19,006 nucleotides of DNA from an uncultured Clostridia bacterium (GTDB lineage: Bacteria; Bacillota; Clostridia; Lachnospirales; Lachnospiraceae): assembly GCA_946186175.1 (NCBI GenBank), contig CAMHMG010000023.1:1-19006 (forward strand), in the 5' to 3' direction. Of the stretch, positions 12,524-19,006 are shown in pieces. The notes below the pieces were generated by a model, which saw nothing but the letters and a program-made list of their open reading frames with translations, was not told the origin of the DNA and searched no databases. The first letter of the stretch is position 1. The number at the start of each line of letters is the position of its first letter. A program made the translations under genes and the position numbers.

Positions 12524-13808
12524 TGATGTATATGAGCAGCTTCTTAAACGTAAGGATGGTGCAGTTAAGCAAAGCATACCTAATTACTATATTGTCCTGA
12601 ATAAAGATCCGCTTCTGAAAGAAAAAATATGCAGAAATGAAATGACAGACCGTAATGATATATGCGGAAAACTTCCATGGAAGCGTACAGCAGGTGAAAG
12701 TATAAATGACGATGATGTTGATAATCTTTGTATGTATATGGAAAGCAACTATGGGCTTATGAATGATAAGAAAATGCTCAAGGCAATAAATGTTGTTGCA
12801 ACGGAAAATGGTTATCACCCCATTAAAGATTATCTTGAAAAGCTTGTGTGGGATGGTAAAAACAGGATTGGAGAATTTTTACCAAAGTATGTTGGTGCGG
12901 ATAAGTGTGAATATACTTATGAGGCAACAAAGCTGTTGCTTATGGCACTGATAAGCCGGATATATTCTCCCGGTATTAAGTTCGATACGATGATATGTCT
13001 TGTGGGAGGACAAGGTATAGGAAAGTCAACATTGTTCAGATTGCTTGCAATAAAAGATGAATGGTTTAGCGATGATGTGAGACGCCTTGATGATGATAAT
13101 GTCTTTCGGAAACTGTATGGTCATTGGATAATTGAAATGTCAGAAATGATTGCAACAGTTAATGCAAAGAGTATTGAGGAAATCAAGTCATTCCTTAGCA
13201 GGCAGAAGGAAACATACAAGACACCATACGATAAGTTCCCAAAGGACAGACCTAGACAGTGTGTATTTGTAGGAACAACTAATAATATGGATTTTCTTCC
13301 GATGGACAGAACAGGAAACAGACGGTTTGCACCGATACTTACCCATGCTGAGAGAATTGAGAAGCATATCCTTGAAGATGAAAAGGAATCAAGGGAGTAT
13401 ATAGATCAGCTTTGGGCGGAGGCTATGCAGGTATATAGAAGTGGAGATTACAGCTTGAAGTTTTCATCTGATATGGAAGATTACCTGAAGGAGCTGCAGA
13501 AAAACTTTATGCCGGAGGATACAGATGTTGGTCTTATACTTGCTTGGTTAGACGAAACGGATGAGCCTTATGTGTGCAGTCGCATGATATTCAAAGAAGC
13601 CCTCGGCAAAGATGGAGAGCCTAAGCGTTATGAAACAAATGAGATCAATAGGATCATGAAAACAAGTATCAAGGGTTGGAAATATTCCGATAATAAAACG
13701 CACCGATTCAAAAACTATGGCATTCAGAAATACTGGTACAGGGATGATGGTAGTAATGATGAAGATGGCTTTGTGGCATGTGGACAGATCGAACTGCCAT
13801 TCAAATAA
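12441..13808 (+). CDS. VapE-family P-loop protein (replication helicase-like)
   Basis: This 455-residue ATPase resembles virulence-associated protein E and the D5/SF3-like helicases of phages and genomic islands. The Walker A is GGQGIGKS (residues 189-196), with a Walker B-like stretch in the HWIIEMSEM region and a sensor-like FVGTTNNMDFL followed by DRTGNRRFAPI, both characteristic of VapE. The N-terminal 150 residues (with WDGKNRIGEFLPKYV) are typical of the family's linker to the ATPase. The start is TTG at 12441, 7 bases after GGAGGGAGGTG, inside the end of the upstream primase gene. With that protein it forms the probable replication module of the excised element. The unwinding role is inferred from family membership. 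Confidence 0.85.
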   Translation: MSRELITSEQVSWQEVAEIIDREMTTVDDVYEQLLKRKDGAVKQSIPNYYIVLNKDPLLKEKICRNEMTDRNDICGKLPWKRTAGESINDDDVDNLCMYMESNYGLMNDKKMLKAINVVATENGYHPIKDYLEKLVWDGKNRIGEFLPKYVGADKCEYTYEATKLLLMALISRIYSPGIKFDTMICLVGGQGIGKSTLFRLLAIKDEWFSDDVRRLDDDNVFRKLYGHWIIEMSEMIATVNAKSIEEIKSFLSRQKETYKTPYDKFPKDRPRQCVFVGTTNNMDFLPMDRTGNRRFAPILTHAERIEKHILEDEKESREYIDQLWAEAMQVYRSGDYSLKFSSDMEDYLKELQKNFMPEDTDVGLILAWLDETDEPYVCSRMIFKEALGKDGEPKRYETNEINRIMKTSIKGWKYSDNKTHRFKNYGIQKYWYRDDGSNDEDGFVACGQIELPFK

Positions 13809-13830
13809 CACATTTTATATTTTGCAAAAA

Positions 13831-14002
13831 TGTAAACGAAAAAATGTAAACGAAAGTGAAAAATAGTATTTTTCTCAAATGGGAGATTTGGAAAGCATTG
13901 ATTTTACGTTGTTTTATGCCAGACTAAAATAAAAAAAGAGGCTTTTTAAAGTTCGTTTACATCTGCTCGTTTACAAAATTGTAAATGTGAAACTGTAAAC
14001 GA
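13831..14002. repeat. Iteron-like TGTAAACGA repeats in 14-bp pairs
   Basis: TGTAAACGA occurs at 13831, 13845 and 13994 (plus) and at 13953 and 13967 (reverse complement), with a degenerate copy TGTAAATGT at 13980. All three pairs have exactly 14-bp spacing: 13831/13845, 13953/13967 and 13980/13994. The array lies between vapE and parM. It could be the centromere (parC) bound by the ParR-like protein, an origin bound by the replication proteins, or both. A low-GC hairpin AAAAAG-AGG-CTTTTT near 13933-13947 may terminate vapE. Confidence 0.7.
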
Positions 14003-14059
14003 TGGGTAAAAACTATTTTCAATAATAATATTTTAGGCGTATGCCGGAAAGGAACAATT

Positions 14060-14986
14060 ATGGAGAGATACAACTACAAAGGAATTGAAATCATTGGGAT
14101 CGATCATGGTTTTGGAAATATCAAAACTCGAAATACACATTTCAGAACGGGAGTGATCGTTAAAGATACTGAGCCATCTATCGCAACGGATGTCGTAAAG
14201 TTTGAGGACAAGTATCTTGTTGTGGGAGAGGATCACAAATCTTATGAGCCGGACAAGGTGATGAGTGATGATTATTACTATCTGACAATAGCTGCCTTTG
14301 CTAAGGAATTGAGAGTGAGAAAGATACATAATGCGAATGTGGTGATAGCAGCAGGACTTCCTCTTATGTGGCTTGGTGAACAGAAGGAGAACTTCAAAAA
14401 TTATCTTATGAGGAATAAGGAATTGAAGTTTGAATATAAGGATGTTCAGTATGAGATAAATGTCATAAATGCTTATGTGTTTCCGCAAGGCTTTGCAGCG
14501 GTTGCAGGTCGGATGAAAGATTATGACGGAATGAATATTCTTGTTGATATAGGCAACGGTACTATGAATGTGATATACATTTACGATCATAAGCCTGTAT
14601 CATCAAAATCCTATACGGATCAGATGGGAGTTGAGGGCTGTATAAGAAAGATGCAGGCTGAAATCCTTAATAAGATGCAGTATAAGATTCCATATGAATC
14701 ATGTGAGGAGTTTCTTATCAAGGGTAATGCAGCACTTCCGGAGAAGTATATCAGTGTCATGGATAAGGTCGCAAGGGAGTATGTGGCAGAAATCATCAAT
14801 CGGTTAAAGGAGTATGAGTATAATCCGGAGATAATGAGACTTGTAGTTATGGGCGGTGGTGCAGGAATCGTTAAGAGGTATATTGATATTCCTGAAGCTA
14901 GGATCGAGTACATTGATGACATTCGTGCAACTGCTGTGGGATATGAGGTTGCAGCTTATACAAATATGCAGAAAGAGTTGATGTAA
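14060..14986 (+). CDS. ParM-like actin-family ATPase
   Basis: This 308-residue protein of the ParM/StbA actin-like family would form filaments that push sister copies of the excised element apart. Visible motifs are phosphate 1 (EIIGIDHGFGNIKT, about residues 9-22), phosphate 2 (ILVDIGNGTMNVIYI, about 159-173) and the adenosine motif (RLVVMGGGAGIVKRY, about 258-273). The length fits the family. AAAGGAAC precedes the ATG. The stop codon overlaps the ATG of the next gene (TAATG), so the two are translationally coupled, as in parM-parR operons. The iteron array just upstream is in the position of a parC centromere. Its presence on an integrated element suggests an extrachromosomal phase. Confidence 0.82.
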   Translation: MERYNYKGIEIIGIDHGFGNIKTRNTHFRTGVIVKDTEPSIATDVVKFEDKYLVVGEDHKSYEPDKVMSDDYYYLTIAAFAKELRVRKIHNANVVIAAGLPLMWLGEQKENFKNYLMRNKELKFEYKDVQYEINVINAYVFPQGFAAVAGRMKDYDGMNILVDIGNGTMNVIYIYDHKPVSSKSYTDQMGVEGCIRKMQAEILNKMQYKIPYESCEEFLIKGNAALPEKYISVMDKVAREYVAEIINRLKEYEYNPEIMRLVVMGGGAGIVKRYIDIPEARIEYIDDIRATAVGYEVAAYTNMQKELM

Positions 14987-15363
14987 TGGATAGGAATAAT
15001 AAATGCTTACACCTGCGTTTCAATCTTGCGGATAAGGAAGAACTGGAGCTTTGGAACTGGCTGCATAGCGAGGCTATGGCATATCAGAAATCGCTTAACG
15101 CAATTATGATATGGGAGCTTAACCATTTGAGGAACAGCAACGCATCCTGCAATAACGGTGAGGATATTGCAGATAAGATTGCGGACAGAATACTCGAAAG
15201 GTTAAGCGATAAGGCGATACTCACAAGTGTGCGTGAGAGTGATGATAAGCAAAAGAATAATAATTCTTATGCTTATATAGGAACGGAAACGCAAAGCATT
15301 GCGAGTGAGCTTGTGGAATCCAGCATATCGGATGATGTGATGGATTTCATGAATGGATTTTAA
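14986..15363 (+). CDS. Putative ParR-like adaptor
   Basis: This 125-residue protein overlaps parM by one base (TAATG). The N-terminal LHLRFNLADKEELELWNWLH (residues 8-27) resembles the ribbon-helix-helix start of ParR-type centromere-binding proteins (a strand with alternating hydrophobics, then a helix), followed by a second helix (AYQKSLNAIMIWELNHL). The C-terminal half is polar and ends in the acidic, hydrophobic DDVMDFMNGF, which could contact ParM. By position and form it is the ParR partner and probable binder of the 14-bp-paired iterons upstream of parM. There is no direct family match that I can name with certainty. Confidence 0.6.
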   Translation: MDRNNKCLHLRFNLADKEELELWNWLHSEAMAYQKSLNAIMIWELNHLRNSNASCNNGEDIADKIADRILERLSDKAILTSVRESDDKQKNNNSYAYIGTETQSIASELVESSISDDVMDFMNGF

Positions 15364-15671
15364 GTAGTAGCAGTTTGCTACCACTTAAAGTCCATTAGCC
15401 GCCTGAATGGTAGCATAAGTGCTACCACTTCGCAACATACCAGTGATATGTTGTGAAAGCAATCAGCAAAGCTATATGTATCATGGCAACAGATATATAT
15501 GCTTTGGGGATTGGAATGCGGCGCATACATCGTGCATGGGCACGATGCACCCGATGAAACGGGGTACGTTTCCCCTCGGAGAGCGCAATAGTTTTGATGG
15601 CATGGCTGTCAAAACTAATATTGCGTTACTCTTGGAAAGAGTAACAGAAGATTTTGTGCCGTTTCCGGCAC
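15360..15671. other. Dense hairpin array, candidate oriT
   Basis: This stretch between the ParR-like and relaxase genes holds at least seven stems: 15360-15388 (TTAAGT-GTAGCA/TGCTAC-ACTTAA, one mismatch), 15408-15427 (TGGTAGCA/TGCTACCA, loop TAAG), 15433-15453 (CAACATA/TATGTTG), 15528-15547 (CATCGTGC/GCACGATG, loop ATGG), 15584-15625 (CGCAATA-GTTTTGA / TCAAAAC-TAA-TATTGCG), 15625-15645 (GTTACTC/GAGTAAC) and 15656-15671 (GTGCCG/CGGCAC, loop TTTC). The segment at 15551-15579 has further alternative pairings. The position directly upstream of a MOB_V relaxase fits an origin of transfer; I cannot name the nick site. An open frame at 15419-15679 runs through the stems and looks spurious. Confidence 0.55.
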
Positions 15672-15746
15672 CTTTATAAAGAAACTAAATTGAGAGATAG
15701 AGCTGATTATAAATAGTAAATGTTGAGGCAGAAAGGAAGTGAGTAT

Positions 15747-17303
15747 ATGGAGAAAAAACAATATTTAAGTGTATCAGTAACAAAGGGCAGGGGAAGCCTT
15801 AATCATAATAACAGGGAGTTCGTAACAAAGAACGTGGATACCAACAGGATTAAGGATAATATAACATACATAAAGCAGGCGATAGAAGAAGCCTATGATT
15901 TGTGTTTTGAAAAGGCTGTTGAGGAGTATGATGAAAAGCAGAAACGCAAGGACAGAAAGATTGGGAGTGCAAAAGATTATCTTGAGAAGATCAGACATTC
16001 CGGCAATAAGGAAAAGGAGTTCTATGAGATAGTTGTTCAGGTGGGTAATATGCAGGACTGTCCGGTTGGCTCTGAGCTTGGGGATGTGGCTAAAAAGATA
16101 CTTGATGACTATATGCTGTCATTTAGTGAAAGAAATCCAAACCTTTATGTGTTCAATGCGGTAATGCATCTTGATGAAAAGACACCACACCTGCATATAG
16201 ATTATATACCCATAGCAAGAGAGTATAAGCAGGGCATGATGGCTCGTAATAGTCTTGATAAAGCTCTGAAAGAAATGGGAGTTGAGGTAGAGGGGAAGGT
16301 GAATAAGCATAATAACAGAAATAAATGCTGGCAGGAGCAAGAGAAGAATGTCATTGAGGATATTATGGGCAGGTATGATATTAAGCGCACTGCAGATAAG
16401 GGACTTCATAGGGAACACATGACGGTAGATCAGTATAAAGCAACTGTGGAGCAGATACATAATGAAGTGAAAAGCATGCCAAGGCAGATTGAAGAATCTT
16501 CTGTCCCATTTAGCAAAACAAAGGTGATGGTGGAAAAATCCGAATTGGAAAAGCTTGAAAAGAGATCAAGGCTGTCTATGGCGCATGAGAAAGCAGCTAA
16601 GGAGCTGATTAAGGAGGGAAAAGAAGAACTTAAACAGATAGCAGAAATGAAGGAGGAGGCAGCACAAAACAGGGAAAGGTCAAAGGATAGTCTTTCTGCC
16701 GCACAAAACAGAAGTGAAGAGATACTTTCGTTGACAGAGCACAAGGCAGAGGGTATATTAAGAAGTGCAGAGATCCAACGTAATGCTGTCAAGAGATACA
16801 AGGAAGATTATATTGAAAAATATAATGAGCAGCTTGAACTCAATGAAAGATATGAGCAGCTTCAGGAAAAGTACGAAGCCAGAGAAGATACGATAGACAA
16901 ATTGGAACTTAAAATAGATAGACTTACGCATGAAAAACTTGAAGTGCAATGGCAACTTGAAATGCTGAAAAAAGCATTTGAAAAGAAGTTAAAAGCTGCA
17001 ACTGAGCCTTTGAACAAAAAGATTGAGGAACTTAAAGATACCGTGAAGCAGGCGTATGGTTATCTTGCATGTGTTGTAAAAGCTGCCGGAATGCTTGTAT
17101 ATTCCGAAGATGCTTACAAAGCAAATCTTACTACTAAACAAAGAAATCTCATAGATGCTTTATCGAAATATGTTTCAGTAAGAGCAAGGGATCATGGCTT
17201 TGATGATATAGCTGATGATGTGGATAAGCATGTCAATATATCTAATGGTATTCTTGAATTGCTGCCAAAGGAAAAAAAGAGAGACAAGGGTATGTCACGA
17301 TAA
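15747..17303 (+). CDS. MOB_V (Mob/Pre) relaxase
   Basis: This plasmid-mobilization relaxase would nick one strand at oriT and pilot it to a recipient using a helper's secretion channel. Motif I is HNNR (residues 20-23, in GSLNHNNRE) and motif III is H141-x-D-E-x-T-P-H148-x-H150 in VMHLDEKTPHLHIDYIP, the metal-binding triad region of the Mob_Pre family. Residues about 270-450 are a long charged coiled coil (KEAAQ.., LNERYEQLQEKYEARE..). I start at ATG 15747, after AGGAAGTGAG; the frame is open from 15720 but the first nine codons lack support. Length 518 residues. The hairpin-rich gap upstream is the likely target. TnpV follows after 40 bp. Confidence 0.88.
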   Translation: MEKKQYLSVSVTKGRGSLNHNNREFVTKNVDTNRIKDNITYIKQAIEEAYDLCFEKAVEEYDEKQKRKDRKIGSAKDYLEKIRHSGNKEKEFYEIVVQVGNMQDCPVGSELGDVAKKILDDYMLSFSERNPNLYVFNAVMHLDEKTPHLHIDYIPIAREYKQGMMARNSLDKALKEMGVEVEGKVNKHNNRNKCWQEQEKNVIEDIMGRYDIKRTADKGLHREHMTVDQYKATVEQIHNEVKSMPRQIEESSVPFSKTKVMVEKSELEKLEKRSRLSMAHEKAAKELIKEGKEELKQIAEMKEEAAQNRERSKDSLSAAQNRSEEILSLTEHKAEGILRSAEIQRNAVKRYKEDYIEKYNEQLELNERYEQLQEKYEAREDTIDKLELKIDRLTHEKLEVQWQLEMLKKAFEKKLKAATEPLNKKIEELKDTVKQAYGYLACVVKAAGMLVYSEDAYKANLTTKQRNLIDALSKYVSVRARDHGFDDIADDVDKHVNISNGILELLPKEKKRDKGMSR

Positions 17304-17343
17304 ACAATAGTACATAAGTGCCAGCAGGCAGAAAGGAGCTATT

Positions 17344-17721
17344 ATGGAACTTACATATCACAATGAAGGAGATTATTTGATCCCCGATCTTGAGTATAAC
17401 GAACAGACAGATATAAATGAAAGCGGAGATGATGAACAATTCTTATCAAAATATGGAATGCTTCGTGAAACATTCCTGAAGGAACACCACAAGGGTATCT
17501 ATACCGGAAAGCTGTTAAAGGGTACGTTATTATCCCATTGCCTTGAAATACAGAAACAGGCAGAGGAACGTGCAGAAAGAATAGCTGCTCAGATGATGGC
17601 TGCGGATGGTGTTACGGAAGAATTGAAAGCAGATGATCAGATGGAGTGGGTACGCAGAATGAACTCTATCAACAATCGTGTTGACGAGATTGTATTTTCA
17701 GAAATAGTATATCAGTTGTAA
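17344..17721 (+). CDS. tnpV: TnpV-family protein
   Basis: This 125-residue protein resembles TnpV of the Tn4451/Tn4453 mobilizable transposons. YLIPDLEYNEQ, KYGMLRETFLKEHHKGIYTGKLLKGTLLSHCLEIQKQAEER and the C-terminal GVTEELKADDQMEWVRRMNSINNRVDEIV follow the family layout. No catalytic residues are recognisable and the role in transposition is not known. It is common on mobilizable elements of Clostridia, often beside a relaxase. The ATG follows GAAAGGAGC. It ends the mobilization operon, closed by a terminator 8 bp later. Confidence 0.85.
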   Translation: MELTYHNEGDYLIPDLEYNEQTDINESGDDEQFLSKYGMLRETFLKEHHKGIYTGKLLKGTLLSHCLEIQKQAEERAERIAAQMMAADGVTEELKADDQMEWVRRMNSINNRVDEIVFSEIVYQL

Positions 17722-17728
17722 ATGTAAT

Positions 17729-17763
17729 ACGGTCTGGGGGAGCTTTTCTCCAGATCGTTTTCA
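17729..17763 (+). terminator. Terminator after tnpV
   Basis: ACGGTCTGG (17729-17737) pairs with CCAGATCGT (17750-17758; one G-U), followed by TTTTC. Confidence 0.85.
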
Positions 17764-17794
17764 TTATAATAAAAAAAGAAAGGATGCGGTGATT

Positions 17795-17854
17795 ATGGGT
17801 AAAGGTTATAAGGTAGTTTATATTGTAGAGAGATTTTATGATGATTACAATTGA
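17795..17854 (+). CDS. Possible 19-residue peptide
   Basis: A short frame opens with ATG 17795 after AAAGGATGCGG and encodes a 19-residue peptide (MGKGYKVVYIVERFYDDYN) ending at TGA. It lies directly behind the tnpV terminator. It may be a real small gene, the remnant of a longer one, or chance. The ribosome binding site is its only support. Confidence 0.25.
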   Translation: MGKGYKVVYIVERFYDDYN

Positions 17855-17949
17855 AAACATAAATGGTTAGAGATATTATCATTGATTCATAATGATTTTA
17901 TAGGTGGATATTAATTAAAATATAATAGAAAATAAAATGTACAAATATA

Positions 17950-17999
17950 TTGACAAATACAAAATATATGTTATTATGATTATATCAGGAATGCATTCC
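17950..17999 (+). promoter_or_regulatory. Strong promoter with palindromic operator
   Basis: A perfect TTGACA (17950-17955), a 16-bp spacer and TATTAT (17972-17977) with an extended TGT. A perfect 12-bp palindrome, GGAATGCATTCC (17988-17999), lies at the predicted start of transcription. A protein bound there would block initiation; the HTH protein encoded at 18510 is the obvious candidate. Confidence 0.65.
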
Positions 18000-18031
18000 C
18001 TAATATTAACTAGATAACAGGAGGAAGAAAT

Positions 18032-18391
18032 ATGGATTATATTATTAAAACAACTGCAGCGATGGGTGTGCCGGGATTAGTATTACTTGTGGCAATTGAA
18101 CTTGTGGGTTGTTCAGGCGGTGCTGCTATTATGGTGGCGTTAGCTGCCATAGGACCGGGTGGAGCACTTGGTGGAATTGCCACTTTAGGGATTATCCTTT
18201 TGATATCTCAAGGTATCGCAAAGTATGGTTTTGAGAATATAGCGAAGGGGGTTGTGATTGAATTATATACACAGGGAAAGACAGAACAGGAGATTAGGGA
18301 AAGAATTCAAAAAATGCCGGTTTCACATACTTTGAAACTTAAGTTGTATGAACTTCTTGGCAGATTTCCTTATCAAGCAGTTATGAATTAA
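18032..18391 (+). CDS. Gly-rich small hydrophobic protein
   Basis: This is a 119-residue protein not assigned to a named family. Residues about 8-62 are strongly hydrophobic and Gly/Ala-rich, with GVPGLVLLVAIELVGCSGGAAIMVALAAIGPGGALGGIATLGIILLI suggesting two or three packed membrane helices with Gly-zipper spacing. The second half (EYTQG-like KTEQEIRERIQKMPVSHTLKLKLYELL) is a charged amphipathic tail with a possible cytosolic helical domain. AACAGGAGGAAG precedes the ATG. It is the first gene after a strong promoter with a palindromic operator and is followed by a 15-bp hairpin and an HTH protein with a P-loop-like segment. A membrane-active or pore-forming cargo role is possible but is inference. 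Confidence 0.75.
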   Translation: MDYIIKTTAAMGVPGLVLLVAIELVGCSGGAAIMVALAAIGPGGALGGIATLGIILLISQGIAKYGFENIAKGVVIELYTQGKTEQEIRERIQKMPVSHTLKLKLYELLGRFPYQAVMN

Positions 18392-18400
18392 CTTGCATGG

Positions 18401-18444
18401 GGATAATGTAGAATATTATATGAAACAGGTATTCTGCATTATCC
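18401..18444 (+). terminator. Hairpin between the two cargo genes
   Basis: GGATAATGTAGAATA (18401-18415) pairs with TATTCTGCATTATCC (18430-18444) over 15 bp with one G-U, around a 14-base loop. It is followed only by TTTGCTG, so it is likely a partial terminator or processing site that lowers expression of the downstream gene. Confidence 0.6.
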
Positions 18445-18509
18445 TTTGCTGTTGGAGAATATAGTTTTGGACATAGTATTGTTGTCTATAGTTATTAAAG
18501 GAGAAAAAG

Positions 18510-19006
18510 ATGAACAATATTTCGACGAACCCGATTAATAAGACAATGGAAGTTACCGGAATGACACAGGATAATTTGAAAAGTTATTTAAATATATCTA
18601 GGCAGACAGTGATTAATTATATAGCAGACGATACCAAAATACCTAATGGAGTTATTAGAAATTTAATGAAGGTTTCCGGTTTATCTTATGAAGAACTGGC
18701 TGGGGGTATTGATATTGCGCGTGGAATTGGCTTTTCAAAAAATTACAAGCCAACGTATGAATCTATAGATGCCCGGATAAAGTCTGCGGCAGGAATCATA
18801 GGTTTTATTAATGATATGGGATATGAAGGTGATGCGAAGATAATTGAGTCAGAAAAAGAGAGGATCACGAATGATTTTAGTATTATGGCAGACAATATAG
18901 AATTTTTAAAGAAAAAACCGGTAGTTGCTGTGGTTGGGGCTGATGATTCAGGTTATAGAATAATATGCAAACAGATACTAAGTGATATTAAAACAGATAT
19001 TATGAT
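18510..19006 (+). CDS. HTH protein with degenerate P-loop, 5' part
   Basis: The frame is open to the right edge; 165 codons are visible. Residues about 18-64 form a helix-turn-helix of the Xre type (MTQDNLKSYLNISRQTVINYIADDTKIPNGVIRNLMKVSGLSYEEL). A helical, charged linker follows (residues 80-135, DARIKSAAGIIGFIND..KERITNDFSIMADNIEFL). At 136-150 KKKPVVAVVGADDSGYR resembles the start of a P-loop GTPase or dynamin-like domain, but GADDSGYR lacks the GKS/T of a Walker A, so nucleotide binding is doubtful from this part alone. AAAGGAG precedes the ATG. It is 118 bp after the Gly-rich gene, behind a hairpin. It may be a DNA-binding regulator with a sensor domain, and the palindrome at 17988 may be its site. 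Confidence 0.6.
   Translation, partial: MNNISTNPINKTMEVTGMTQDNLKSYLNISRQTVINYIADDTKIPNGVIRNLMKVSGLSYEELAGGIDIARGIGFSKNYKPTYESIDARIKSAAGIIGFINDMGYEGDAKIIESEKERITNDFSIMADNIEFLKKKPVVAVVGADDSGYRIICKQILSDIKTDIM

Larger units (their letters stand above)
9245..19006 (+). mobile_element. Integrative mobilizable element at tRNA-Gln, left part
   Basis: Downstream of tRNA-Gln lie an Xre repressor, excisionase, tyrosine integrase, primase and VapE genes, iterons, a ParM/ParR-like pair, a hairpin-rich intergenic region, a MOB_V relaxase, TnpV and cargo genes. No type IV secretion genes are visible, so the element is probably mobilizable rather than self-conjugative, unless they lie beyond the right edge. 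The exact left boundary is not resolved; it should be within the tRNA 3' end or its terminator. The second attachment site is outside the window. Confidence 0.8.

Noticed and set aside
15419..15679. An 86-codon open frame in the gap before the relaxase
   Set aside because: It runs through at least five hairpins, has no ribosome binding site, and its product has no recognisable domain; the stems explain the sequence better.

Overview
The window looks like part of a chromosome from a Lachnospiraceae-type Clostridia bacterium (inference). It is AT-rich with strong AGGAGG-type ribosome binding sites. The tRNA lacks an encoded CCA. The gene families (NhaC-type antiporter, DUF3892, LarB/LarC, short MetF, TnpV, Mob/Pre relaxase) are typical of gut Clostridia.

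Bases 1-9250 are core-like chromosome. In order they hold the 3' part of a MutT/NUDIX gene, a DUF3892 gene on the minus strand, an NhaC-family antiporter that lacks its usual N-terminus, a DNA-deoxyinosine glycosylase, two small membrane proteins, larB and a larC that stops after its LarC1 half (with a His-rich 36-bp tandem repeat), a membrane protein fused to a spermidine-synthase-like domain, metF, a small lipoprotein and tRNA-Gln(CTG). Three intergenic gaps carry diverged copies of one roughly 55-bp repeat whose central hairpin shows compensatory changes. The larB leader adds two more strong hairpins.

From about 9250 to the right edge lies an integrative, mobilizable element next to the tRNA-Gln gene; its right end is not in the window. 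Left to right it has an Xre-type repressor (minus strand) with five copies of a 15-bp palindrome (GTATTCAATGAATAC), an excisionase and a tyrosine integrase under a promoter overlapped by one palindrome, a replication module (CHC2 primase-like protein plus VapE-type P-loop protein), iteron-like repeats with 14-bp spacing, a ParM-like ATPase with an overlapping ParR-like partner, a dense array of hairpins (candidate oriT), a MOB_V (Mob/Pre) relaxase, and TnpV. The design combines phage-like replication, plasmid segregation and mobilization.

The most interesting parts are (1) the cargo operon at the right edge: a strong promoter with a 12-bp palindrome at the predicted start of transcription, a small Gly-rich hydrophobic protein, a 15-bp hairpin, and an HTH protein with a degenerate P-loop that runs off the window; (2) a leader at 11780-11855 in which one strand segment can pair with either of two partners, one of them the ribosome binding site of the primase gene; (3) the covarying intergenic RNA-like repeat; and (4) the hairpin array before the relaxase. 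No CRISPR array, rRNA or complete insertion sequence was seen.
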